From assembly GCA_025175895.1 (NCBI GenBank), contig JAKLTH010000283.1, positions 1,612,001 through 1,676,000 of the forward strand: DNA of 64,000 nt, in the 5' to 3' direction. Under the pieces are notes generated by a model. The model saw nothing but the letters and a program-made list of their open reading frames with translations. It was not told the origin of the DNA and made no database searches. The position numbers and the translations under genes are program-made. Positions 1 to 13,079 of the stretch are shown piece by piece. Within the stretch, counting starts at the first letter, position 1. Each line of letters begins with the position of its first letter. This DNA comes from Wurfbainia villosa. Its lineage: Eukaryota > Streptophyta > Magnoliopsida > Zingiberales > Zingiberaceae.

Positions 1-132
1 TATGTCTGGAAACCGATCTTTGTATAAGTTTTAAGTAATTACAGATCTCAAAACCGTAAAACTTGTTGTAATTTTTCTTTTTTGGTTTATCAGATCATCA
101 AACATAGGGGTGTTCATATGTTTGAATTGCAG

Positions 133-2056
133 CGGTGTGCACAGGAACCTCGGCACACATATCTCAAAGGTACCATTGAATGACAATTCTTGTTTTTTGT
201 TGCATTTAAAGCTTATGCATATTAGCATTTCTCACTTGAATCTGATACATCTAATCTGCGCGCACACACACACACACTAAACCAATTTCAGTTATATGGT
301 TCAGTAGTATTTTCTTCAAAAATCAATTGATGACATTATGAATTAAATTCTATGTATTATTTCCTGTACATTCCTTTGTTTTCTTCTCTTCTGATTCAGG
401 TTCTGTCAGTAACCCTAGATAAGTGGTCTGATGAGCAAATTGACTCTATGATAGAAGTTGGTGGAAATTCTTATGCCAATACCATTTATGAGGCTTTTCT
501 TCCAAAAGGATATCCCAAGCCTAATGCACACTCCAGTTACGAAGAGAGAGCAAAATTCATAAGGTAATTGGTATTCATAGAGTTCTCAGGTTTCTCAAAA
601 GATGAGTGAATCCTCATACTAAAAAACAATTCCATTTTTGAGTTAACAGGGCAAAATATGAGAGGCAAGATTTTTTGAAACCAGGTCTGCGAATTCTTCC
701 TTCGAAAACATCTTGTGATTCCGAAATGGATAATGTTTGTTCAGAAAGTTCGTCTAATGCGGTAAAACCGAGTACCCTACAATTGTGAAATGTTATAGCA
801 CGAGTAGCATATACTCTATTACCTACTTAGAATACTCTACATGTTATTTCAGGTAGGGATGGTAGAGTTCATTGGCATACTGATTGTCAAAGTAATTAAA
901 GGCACTAATTTAGCAGTAAGAGATGTGCGAAGTAGCGATCCATATGTTGTTTTGACTCTTGGACAGCAGGTAAGTTTTAACCCTTTGGCAAGTCATTATC
1001 AACAGATAATATTTTTCCAGCAAGTAATTATGTCAATACATAATATGTTTCTCCACAAAGCGATTCGGTATTATCTATCTAAGGGTTAATTAGATGATTA
1101 ATCTTTTTTGCAGAAGGCTAAAACATCTGTCATTAAGAGCAATCTGAATCCTGTTTGGAATCAGGAGCTTAAGTTATCAGTTTCTAAAAACTACGGGGCA
1201 CTAAAAGTTGTAAGTTAATCCTCCTCAAACTTGATCAATGAACTTTTGTATCCTATAATGCACCGACGAATGCTTCCTAGAAATGTTCATGGAAGATACA
1301 ACAACAACAGTAACATTTATTCTTAAATAAATGTATGTCATTGAGCTCTATCCTCTACTATATCATCATCTATTTTTAAATAAATTTTATCTTATTTTAT
1401 TGTTGCTAACCAAGTCTCTTTTAATCTTTCTTTTTCTCGTTTGATATGTATATTTGTCATCATTTCACATCGTCTAATTAGAATATTTATTGGTCGTTTA
1501 AGTACATATCCGTACCACTGTAAACATGTCTGCAATTCCGACTTTCTCTCTAATGCTTTCATTTTTTTATTCTGTCTATCTTCGTATGTCCGCACATCCA
1601 TCTTAACATCCTCATCTCTGCAACTCTCATCTTTTGCTCATATACTCGAGTCGTAGTCCAACATTCAGTGTCAGATAACATAGCAGGTCTAATCGTCGTT
1701 CTGTAAAACTTCTCTTGTTCATGGAAGATAATCTTTGGAAAATTTGATGTGTTCAATTTGTGTTCCACAAACAGCAAGTATTTGATCACGACCTGATTTC
1801 CTCCGATGATCTGATGGGCGAAGCCGAGGTGGACCTCCAACCGATGATCACAGCAGCCACGGCGTTTGGCGATCCCAACTTGCTTGCCAATATGCAAATT
1901 GGGAAGTGGCTGCAATCCAATGACAATGCCCTCGTAAAAGACAGCAGCATCAATATAGTTGATGGGAAGGTCAAACAACAAGTGTCACTGAAGTTGCAAA
2001 ATGCTGAGAGTGGAGAGATTGACCTAGAACTGGAATGGATTTCCCTGGCCCAGTAA
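133..2056 (+). CDS. ARF GTPase-activating protein with C2 domain, AGD12/ZAC-like (5' partial)
   Basis: Exons read as 133-169, 400-563, 650-761, 853-969, 1114-1209 and 1775-2056 (stop TAA), all with GT-AG introns and matching phases; about 268 residues are in the window. The first exons give the rear of an ArfGAP domain (GVHRNLGTHISK, then VLSVTLDKWSDEQIDSM and the YPKP/YEERAKFIR end). The CxxC zinc finger must lie left of the window. From 853 a C2 domain follows, with the acidic calcium-loop motifs SDPYVV and VFDHDLISSDDLMGE and a closing ELEWISL strand. Plant AGD11-13 proteins have exactly this ArfGAP-linker-C2 order; they stimulate GTP hydrolysis on ARF GTPases and bind phospholipids through C2, acting at Golgi and plasma membranes. 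The last intron carries an RTE LINE fragment. The family is sure; which AGD member is less so. Confidence 0.92.
1299..1715 (-). mobile_element. 5'-truncated RTE-type LINE insertion
   Basis: It lies in the last intron of the ARF-GAP gene. The minus strand encodes the degenerate C-terminal end of an RTE reverse-transcriptase protein (EQKMRVAEMRMLRWMCGHTK, then a WYGYVLKRPINILIRRCEMM stretch, with frameshifts). The 3' end is a CAA/TTG-rich tail at 1299-1315. A 15-bp direct repeat TGTTCATGGAAGATA flanks it (1284-1298 and 1716-1730), which is the target-site duplication. Confidence 0.9.
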
Positions 2057-3549
2057 ATTTCAAGTCCATACGATGTTCATGGCTTCGACTGAGTCTTGTT
2101 TAGCCACCCTATTTGGTTTTCGTGCATATCATAACTTTGGCGATGTTTGTGGGCGAACAACGAATTATGTTTTCTATATTAAAAATAAACTTGATGAAGA
2201 AAATGGAGATGTAGAAATAAAAATGTTCACTCTGCTCCCCGAAAGGCAGGCCTAGTTCCTAATTTTTGCACTTTGATTTTTCTCAATTTGGTTGTATCAA
2301 TCTTTTTCTTTTCTTTTTTTCTTGATAAAACCAGTTTTCTAAAGGAAGAAAACTCTGTTATTCCAATAAGGTTAATCATTTTTTTTTTTTTTTTTGTTGA
2401 TAAGTCGATCAAATTTTTCTAGAAAACAGAACAAATAAATCGATAATATTTTAGTTAATTTGATTGGAAATTAAATTAATTGAAATTTCTCGATTAATCG
2501 ATTGATCCATTGAATTCAACAGTCGATCAAACTTTTTATTCAATTTTTTAATTTAACAATAGAATCGAATAATTCATTAATTATTATTTTTATCTAATGT
2601 TTCAATTAATCAACTAATATCCCAATTTAATTTATTCGATTTAATAAATTTTTTATTTTAAAATTTGAACTTTTAAATTAACCAAACTTTTGATTGATTA
2701 ATTCAAATCAACCAATAATTTGTTAATTCCACAAACCTGTTTGGAGAGCAATCCTAAGCAATGTAGAGCAATTGGAAAAGGTATAAAAAATTTCTCAGTT
2801 CGGTTGAAAAAAAATGAATAGCAAGATTTATACTATCAAAAAGGGGATTGATTTACCGATAGATTAATAAGAAAAAAAGGCCATCTACCTCCACCAGAAT
2901 TAATTGGACGAAACTGAAACACTTAGATTACCAAAAAACAAAAAAAAAGGAAGGGGATTGATTCGAACACCAAATGTACTCCTGAATTGGACGAAACTTA
3001 AACACTTGATTACTCAAATAAAAAATAAAAAATAGAAGGGGATTGATTCAACACCAAATGTACTCCTGAGACTCAATAAATTTTACCTATTTCACAACCC
3101 GACATGATCAAGATCAAGACTTCATTTGCGTCAGAAGAGTATCACAACAATGTCTGCACCTAAGCGTTCTAACCGTCTTAGGATATGCGCTAAGAACTAA
3201 AGTTAAATAATCAATTATTAATCGAACCGTTTAAATTAAAAACGAATAAATCAATTCAACCAATTTATTCAGTTTAACCAAACTTTTGTGCCCCTACTAA
3301 GAACCATGACAAGTGTGCAAACCACCACGTGAATGTCAATATGAATTCCACACGTTAAAGAAAGTGTCGACTGATAACACCAAGGTCCTTTTGTCCAAAT
3401 TGGAAGAGATCAAACACAACTACAGCTCATCTGGCACATTAAAAGAGCAAGAAAGTGCAGTGGATCCTGCAGCAGACAAAAAAGGCAGATACCTTGTCTC
3501 TTCTTTTTGGCAACTGTACATCGAAGAGCATCTGTTAAAACTTCTGTGA
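2057..3549. other. Convergent intergenic region, AT-rich repeat debris
   Basis: This separates the stop codons of the ARF-GAP gene (+) and the EDM2-like gene (-) and should hold both 3' UTRs and polyadenylation sites. 2400-2720 and 3190-3290 are AT-rich with repeated AATCAATTAATCGA-type words, also seen at 61680-61990. A roughly 70-bp segment is imperfectly duplicated at about 2935-3070 (shared words GGGGATTGATTC and ACCAAATGTACTCCTGA). No coding exon is supported. Confidence 0.6.
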
Positions 3550-6500
3550 TTAGTCTATCCAACCACCAGAATTGCCTCGCCGAGAGGAAGATGAATGCGG
3601 TCCAGGTGGAAATCCAGGTAAGTTCGCTAGGTCCCTCCTTCCATGGATGTTGTAGTCATATGGGTTTCCAGGAAACTGGCCAAACGGGACCTGACTTTCA
3701 GGCCTCGGAAAGTTTGTCGCGTCGAGCCGCGGTGCATACCTATCCATTACTGACGATGCAGGGCCACCTGTGAATTGCCCATAGGAAGGGGGAGTGTATA
3801 GACGAGAATGTCCGAAACCCGAATCTGAAATAATAGAGTTTCTGTCTATCTGCAACCGTTCATTCTGATCTTGGGAACCATATAACCTTATCTGTGCCCG
3901 TATGTCCGACCCTGATGACATGCCATACCTGTGAACCTCATTGAAATAGGTATTCATACTCGGGGAGTCTCTATTATCATGATTAGTTGCCCGCATTTCT
4001 GGAGGTAGGGCTCCATAATCATAGTTACCAACCCCACCACTTTGCCAGTTATGTTGATTGCGACCGAACATAGTTTCTCCGGCCGCCACCGTGGGGGATG
4101 TGTACCTCCTAGCAATATCATCGATGTTGTCGTTCACAATATTTTTGGAAACGTCATTACCTCCAGCTTTAACAGCAAACTCTGTTCCAGAAGTAAAATG
4201 TGCGTCTCTATCCTGTGGAGCTACATTTGATGGTTCTAATGGAAGATGACTTAGCAATTTTCTACTCTGATCAGGGGAGATGCTCATGTCCGATAACTCG
4301 CCATCCTTCTTCCTCTCTTCGAGCACCTGACCCTTTTTCTTTCTTCTCCTTTTACGAGAACCGGTGCTAGCGAGTCCTGGAGGGCTCTTTCTCTTGGCAC
4401 TATCAGAGCTTTTATGGTTTTCATCTCTTACTTCTTTCTCTTCTAAAGTGGCATCCTTCACCAAAATTTCAGCCTCCATATGGCCCTCTGCCGGAAGACT
4501 ATGTGCTGGCTTCTCTGAGAAAATTCCTTTTCCGAGCGGAGGCCCCTGCTCTTCAACTATGTGTCCCTGGCGTGCAGCTATTCTTTTGTGCTTCACTGTC
4601 CAATCGGCACGGCTCCACAGATACAATGGAGGCGGACTCAAATTCCATTGTTCCATTTGATTATCATTTACATCGACAGAGCCGGGCAAGTAGAATGACT
4701 GGAGAAAAAAATTAGATATTCGTCACTCGAGGTTATAAGAGGCATTCTCATGCTTTAAATCAGACAATCCAGATGTCCACATACCTTGCCTGAGAGACTC
4801 TGACTATCTTCCCATATTAAATTGTATTTATCTTGTTTCTTATCAAGTCTGTTGATAAGGAAAAAAAAAACCATTACGACAGAAATTCACTCCGAAGGAG
4901 ATAATATAAACAAGAATAATACACGGAAGAAGATGATACCAAAAAGTAAAAGTTGAAACAAGATAACAAGAAGGATTAGAGATAGGCAAAAGTCAAAAGA
5001 ACAGCCTATTTTCAAATAATATCATAAGGGTGTCCCAGCCTATTCTTCATCCCGATATGACAATATTTCCAAACTGCTCTACTAGTTTTGACCAAAACTA
5101 GTGCAGAACTTACTCGAGAGTCAAAATTGCTACACATGCAATATTGCTATATCAAAATACTCTTATTTCAACTTGGTCAAAATTGGTCCAAGTGTCCACT
5201 CTTATAGCAATTTTGATCAAACTCGTTACTAGTAGTTTTTGCCAACACTGCTGCAACAGCATTGGAACAAGAATATTTTGGATGAAAAATGGAACCGGGT
5301 GCCCTTCTGATATATTTTCAATATGTGGCACCCTTTTAACAATAACGAAAATAAGAGGTTCCTTTTTTATTTTTGCCGATTAACAAATGTACCTTTCAGT
5401 CTCCTTCGGAACTATAAGAATAACCAGCTTTGGCTTGAACTTTAGTGCATGATCTATGAACTTATTGGCAAGAGCTGCTTTAACACCAAATGGGGGGTTG
5501 AGGCCCATAATCTGTTTCAAATATGTAAGAAATTCAACAAGTGGAAAGTAATGCAGCTTTTGCTGAAATTCGAAGTATATGTTGTTATACTTGATAGACA
5601 TATGATGTGTTTTTAGTTTGACAAGGAATATTTATTTTGGGTATTATAATGTTATGAAGAAGGGAGCCTTGGCACAACGGTAAAGTTGCTGCCTTGTGAC
5701 CAAGAGGTCACAGGTTCAAATCCTGGAAATAACCTCTTGCAAAAAAAAGCAAGGTAAGGCAGGCTGCGTACAATGGATTCCTTCTCCGGTACCCCCGCGT
5801 GGCGGGAGCTTCGTGCACCGGATTGATTTTTTTTTATTATAATGTTATGACTTAATAATTCTCTTATTATTACAAAAACAGTATTTTATCCCACTCAGTA
5901 TGAGAGTAAGTATAAAAAAATGCATGAACCTGAACCCAGACCTGCTTTTATAAAAAAAAAAACTCCTAACTCAAAATTTTCAAGTGGGTTCCAATTTCAG
6001 CCTTTTCAGGTTTTTGAATCTTTTCAGAAATTATGAACGTTTTCTTTTTGGAATTTCAGCTTTTACACTTGCAAAATTTTAGATTTCACAAAAATTTAGT
6101 CACTTTATCGTGAGGCTAAAATACAATTAATACACAGATCATTTATTATTTTTTTCTCTTCATTACCACTTTACAAGTATGTACAATTGCATAAATAACT
6201 AACCGGCTTGAGTCAGTTTCTTCTAGTTTTATATAAAAACCCAAAACCGAAATACATTTCACAACTTCAAAATCCAACCGAAACACTGTTAGAACCCAAG
6301 AAAACCTCAAAATTTGGTCCAGTTTGGTTCTTTTTTTTTTCCCAATTCAGGTTGGATACTCCCACCCCTACTTAGAGTAGATGTTGAAACTCCAATGTCA
6401 CTTTTATTCAAAATACCTTTATTAGTAATCTCTCTTATTGTCACTGTCTCTCTTCTAGCATCATCCTCATTCTCTCGAGTAATATTTTTCTGACAATATT

Positions 6501-9500
6501 AACTAAGATAAATATTTTTCTTGCAACCCTTCACAATTTATAACTTTTGTCTATAAAAACTTCAGAATCCTAGGGTATCCTCAATTTGAGCGAGTAGAGG
6601 AAGAAGATAAATTCAAGAAGATTTTCTCTCCTCTAAATATGAATGGGCTTGCATTTTCATCATGTCAGGCAATCAACTCTTTCGAAGATTTAGATCATTG
6701 CATCATGATCTAAATATACTCCAACTTGAGAAAGTGCAAGTTCCCACATGAAGTATTTAATTTTTGGGTATCTGTTAAATCCTAGCATGATGTAATGTTT
6801 TCTATTAATTACAAAAACATAATTATATTCTTCTAAACTTGTGAAATATCTTACCAATTTTGATCCAATCGGCAGTTCATGTGGTTTCACAGACATCCAG
6901 TCTCTTTTTTCAAAATTGAAATCATTCTGTGAAAAACAAACATCATTATTGGTAAGTCGTACAAGAAATTTAACATAGCATTGGTGTACATGCATATTTA
7001 TACGAATGCATATTCAAGTAGGCAAACGATTCCACTACATAAAGAAAATGAAAGAGAAAAATCTACTTTTGTAATATTTACTTGAGAAGGGCTTCTGTAG
7101 TCATTCCTAATCAAATTAATCCAGACAAGGCTTTTTTAGATTGCACTCAATCTAAACTATTTTAGTCCAACTGCAAAAGCAATCTCCTCTCTCCAAGCAA
7201 AGAGCATCTTTCCATGACTCAGTGCAAGTCCATCAAACAAATGCTGGAACAACTTTGAGGTCTCCAGAAGGGTTTAGAATGGGCAGCAGCACAATTATAA
7301 ATCTTACTCCAAACTAGAAACCAATGTATGCTGGAATTTTGCATAACGTAAAAGAATCTTAATTGTGATCAATTAGATTATGAAAATTTTCTATCAACCA
7401 GTGCATCCTCCATAGTTCTTTTCTCATTATCTTTTCCTCCTCAGAACATATTACAGTGCACCCTTTCAAGCATAAAATAGTTGGAAAAAAAAATATCTGA
7501 GCATAAATCCTTCATATTGTAAATATGGAATAAAACAATATCGACTCCAAATTTATCACCGAAGAACAGAATATCGGTTCTCAATGAACCATAAACTCTC
7601 TAGTTCATCACAATTCATTAACTTCTGATGTTAGCAGACCCAACTAGTTGGCTGGTTGGGTCTAACATAGCTTTAACTATAATAGTAAGTTTGAACGTTA
7701 AATTTCATTTTTTTGATTCCGATAGATTATAGTATGCTACTGAGTGACTTCTAAATTTCTAATGTGACATATAAGCTGTGATATGATACCTGTTATACCC
7801 AAAAAAGAAAATTGTTTCTCTATCAGCACTACAAAAGGCAAATTACCAACATGCAAGATGCAAGGGTAGGAACGCAAGAAGATCTACCTATTCTTGTAAG
7901 ATGCATTCCACAGATTTCTCCGTCTAGGGATTGTACAATAAAACCTGGGTTTAAACCTAGTCTAGTTGTGTGAAGTGCTAAGTAAACCTATGCCAAAACA
8001 ATTTCTCAAGCTACATTACCTTTTGCCCAGCTTACAAATAACTTGCTGCATCAAACAAACCGTAAAATTGATGAATGTTCTTTAACTAAAAATTGAAAAT
8101 GCAGGATGTATAACATTTAACAAAAAGAGAGAAAAAATCACTTAAGATTAAAATTAGCCCAGCTCATGTAGCCAAGCAAAGATATATTTAGGACCTGTAA
8201 CCAAATAGTTTAAGTAGAGGTTTCTCAAAGAAGTCTTTGAAAACCTTTGAGATTTGAGGAATAAAACATGAAGTGACATGCCTACAATTATAGATAAACA
8301 TGAGTAGGATAAAAATTAGAACAAGTACATATTACAAAGATCACAAAGACAACTGAAGAAGACATGTTAATTTTTCACTTCATACCTTTGGTTGTATGAT
8401 ATCATAGTTCTTGAAATCGCATTTCTTTCCAGCAGAATCAAGCTTTTCTTTCATCAAAATGCTGAAATCATTAGCACCGCAGCAGAAATCAACCACCTGG
8501 AGATAAACATACACATTCAAGAGGTAACTTGTTTTAGGAGGGGGATCTATCATCCTATGCTGCAATAATATATTAAGCCATCAGAACGGCAACAGATAGA
8601 GAGCCATACAAGCAAAGGTGTATATATTACATTCAGATTCAGTTTTATTTTAAAATTATTTTCACTATATCCTTAAAAATTAGGTCTCCACAAAGCCTAC
8701 AAAATAAGAGCCTAGCTCAAGGGAAAGTTGTCTAGGAGGGAAGGAATGCCACAGGCCATGCTAGAATTGGGGTCCATGACAGCCTGGTTGATGTAGCCAG
8801 GTTGTCACTATATTCGTGATGTATTTCTTTCTAAGATTATACAGCCCTCTCTACTGAAGAAGCATATAATGATAATTTCACTATGCATTAAGTTTTCATT
8901 TAACTAATCTATAGAATGAGTGTGAACACGATTAATATCAATTGTCCAACTTGAGGAGTGCTAGACTAGTTTATCATATCTTGCTGAACTATTTTACTCG
9001 TTACTTGATTACTTGTTTCATCTATGTATAGGCTCTATTCATAACAGTCTTTATGCCAAGCTGCAACGACGGTATGATAACTTTCCTCATGAAGAGAACC
9101 CACATCAAAAGTATAGTCATATTAAAGTAGAGAAGTAAAATTATCCAAAGGAAATCATTTCAAGGTGGTGGATCTCTCCTTTTATGAGCATGTGATAACA
9201 ACCTATACAAGGTGTCACTGCATTAACAATTCTAGAGCAAAATTTAAGCCACCGACATATAAAATTAGCAGAACTACTTCCCAAAATCTTGCTCAAGTCC
9301 ATATTCTAACTTCAAGGTTAATTACATCTTTCTGAATGAAATAAAGGTAAAACAAAGAGTTAATAAAATACTGTCTTCATGACTACAATGACCAACAAGA
9401 AACTTACCATATCACCATCCTGAACGTACCACTGCATTTTATCTACAATCTACATGGAAAGAGCAGGTTCATGAGGACAAAAGAAAGAACCGTTGACATA

Positions 9501-12500
9501 ATGAAATAAATAACATAGGAAGGAGACCTAGTAATTATAAACTTTATGGCATATAAAATAGTCAGAGATGTAGATATTTTGCATTACGAAGGTAGGAAGT
9601 TAATAATTGATATGAGTCACCGAAACTGCACACATACACAAACCAACAAGAATTAACTTCAATGCTATTAGTTTACATTGATAATCTCAGGTATTAGCTG
9701 TACTAAATAGAATATCCAATCCAGATAATACTGTTCTTGTAATCACTTGCTCAAAGAACATGGAAATGTGATTTTTCTCCAAGGAAGTGATACTCTCAGA
9801 ATAATAACTAGTTATATGGTGTAAAAATAATAAGGTCTTGACTGCATACAAACATAATGCAATGTATTAAATTACATGATAGAAATATAACATAATTATA
9901 GAATGGGTTGATTTCATTTTGGCCATTTTGATTTCACTTATTTCTAAGTTTGAGTTTGTTTTATTTTGGCCCCTTTGATTTCACCTATTTCCAAACTTAA
10001 TATTTGCACTAAGTATCTATCAAAAGCTTAATCGCATTTTTTGACAATTTAATTATGGAAAAATACAATGGAATTTATTTATATCTTGTCTTCTAAAAAT
10101 GGTACATATGTGATAGCAATTTCTTCACGATAAACTGTTAGGCGCGATAGTTTGTTTACTTTTAAAATCTCTAAAATCTAGGTATACTTGGGCGGGGGTG
10201 TTCACATTAAACAAAAATTTATAATAAGTAAAAAAATAAATAGAACTTATTGAAATTCACATTTTTAAAAATGCTAACAATTTAAAGCAAGTTTATTGAA
10301 CTATCATCTACCTGGAGTATCTATCAGTCGTCTAAGTACACGTCTGTATCATCTTAAATGTGTCTCCCGAAGTTTTTCCCCAATAAGTGGAGCCCCAACT
10401 TTCACTTTAATATTCTCATTTTTTATTTTATCCATTCTCGTATGTCCACACATCCATCTTAACATCCTCATCTTTGCAATTCTCATCTTCTATTTATGTG
10501 CTCAAGTCATAGCCCAACATTCAACTTCATATAATATAGCAAGTCTAACTGTCGTTTTATAAAAATTTTCTTTAAGTTTTAAAGGTACTTGACTTCAATT
10601 ATGGAGAGAATATATTAGACGAACAACATTCTACTTTACCTCCCAATTCTTTAGAAGCACAAGCATTACTTGATGATTGGATAAGAGCAGAAAAATGAAT
10701 AGAAGAAATGTAGCTTTCTGAAAACGAAACAGAGGAATTCAACACCGAAGGAACTACAACTACGAGAATAAAAAATGAAAGTGAGTAATAACGTCACTTC
10801 CTAAGGTAAAAAGGTAAGAGAACGCTTTAATTCTCTTAAACCCTAAGGGGATACATCGGCAACTTAAATAAGTTCAAACCTTTTTTATTATTTAAATTTT
10901 CTAAATAAAAAACAATAATTTTGAACTGTGAACCGACGATTTCGAACCGTGAACCAACGGTTCCAAACTGTAAACCGTAATCGTCTTAGACAATTAGACA
11001 GTTAAGGATAAGGGTCAACCTTTTATGAATCATCAATTTCGAACCATCAAACTGTCGATTCTGGAATACCCAATAATCTCTTTCATGTCAATCGTCCTAC
11101 TTATATTCTATGCAAGACATCTCTCTCAGTCTCTCCATTCTTCTGTAAAAATAATCCTAAATATTTAAAACTTTCAGTTACAGACAACAGTCCCAACTTA
11201 ATAATTGTCTCATTGTATTTAACATTGCTAAATTTAAATTTCATATATTCCGTCTTTACTTTACTAAATGTAAGACTTTTCGCTTCTAGCGTTTCCCACC
11301 AAGATTCAAGTTTAGCATTTATATATTAATATGTCTCGTCTACCAAAATAATATCATCTACAAATAACAGACACCAAGGTATCATATTTTAGATGTGTCT
11401 AGTGAGTTCATCCATGATTAATATAAAAAGATAGGGACTTAAAATTGATCCTTGATGTAATCCTATTTTTATGAGAAATACTTCGGTTAATCCTCCTGAC
11501 ATTTTTTCTCTGGTCATTGCATCCTCATACATATCCTTAATTAATATATGCTACACTAACACCTTTCAGAATTCTCCACATAATTTTTTTCTTGGGACTC
11601 TATTATAAGCTTTTTCAAGATCAATAAATATCTTGTGTAAATTTTACTTTCGTTCCCTATACTTTTGAATTAGTTATCAGAGAAGATGTATAGCTTCGAT
11701 TGTTGATCTTCCCTGCATAAATTCAAATTGATTTTCAATCACCGTAGTCTCCTTAATCTTTTTATATTACGTTTTCTCCTAGTTTTATGGTATGACTCAT
11801 CAGTTTAATACCCCTATAATTTGTACAATTTTGTATGTCTCCTTTGTATTTATATAAAAAAACTAAAGAACTTATCCTCCACTAATCAGACTTTTTTTCG
11901 TTTTCAATATCAGGCAGCTCGGGGTACAAAGCATCCTCCATTTTTTTACTCTTAAAGGAAAAAAAAAAAGGTAGCCCGAGGTACGAAGCGCTCGCCAATG
12001 TGAGGTCTTGGGGGAAAAAACAAAAGATATTCTTACGCAAAGGTTGATCAGTGTTTCCTAGAAAAAATTAATCATTTATTTTTATTTGATTCGCCTATTT
12101 CTTGAAAATTTTCAAGCATTTGTAATTTACAAACAATCTAGTTTTCTGAAGATATACATATATTTGAGAAAAAAGTTTAGCTTTATTACTTTCAATCAAG
12201 CTTGATACAGGTAATGGTATCCATGCAGTAGAAATAAGCTTTCAAAATAGATGTGGATATGAAGAGAAAAGTAATGCAAAGAAGCCATTGTATCAGCTGT
12301 AATTAACTGCACCAAAGCACAACTATTGTAAATTACTTACCTGTTTAAGCTTGTCTACATTAGTGAAATGACGACCAAAAGATGTATAACGCATTCCATG
12401 GAGAAAAGGTGCAAGATAAACTCTAAGCCTTTCCTGAAAGAAAGAGACCAAATGTCAATATCATCTTTATTAACTCAGTTCTCAATCTCTGCAGCTGAAG

Positions 12501-13038
12501 CTTAAAAAATGCTCCTTTAGAATCATTGCAACTGCAACCAACTTATTTGATGATAAAAGAATAAAAATTCCTTCTATAATAGATACAATAGAAGCAAACC
12601 CTCCCAGGAAAGATAAAGATCAGCACAAATATCGATGTATGGCAATGCCAGAGTACACAAACATTTGTGGAACAAGATTAATTGCAGTAAAAATGCAAGA
12701 GAAAGCATTCTTAATGGGGAAAAATGGAAAGATCCAAGATTGTCATAATCAAACAATCTCAATAAGGATCAGCCAAGATGGACAGGAATCAGAAAAAGAG
12801 GATCCTATTTGGTTGAAAATCAAGAAACTTAGGGCACTGTCATGTGGTGCACTAGGATCTTAGAAAACTGCTAAAATCAACTCATATCCAGAGGAATTGA
12901 TTGGAATCCAATGAAGCTGTGAGGGCCAAACAAATTGGCTAAGATTTCTATAGAGAAAACAGTTCTAACCTGAGAAAATGGTACAGGAAAGTGAAAGGGG
13001 ATAGAATGATAAATAAAATCAATGATAATAATAGTAAC

Positions 13039-13079
<41 letters not shown>

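Noticed and set aside
3313..3549. Open frame running up to the EDM2 stop on the other strand
   Set aside because: It overlaps the probable EDM2 3' UTR and shows no family features.
5661..5730. tRNA gene-like sequence with A and B boxes (also in the other Au copies)
   Set aside because: It continues into the Au SINE body and is flanked by a target duplication; it does not fold into a proper cloverleaf acceptor stem.
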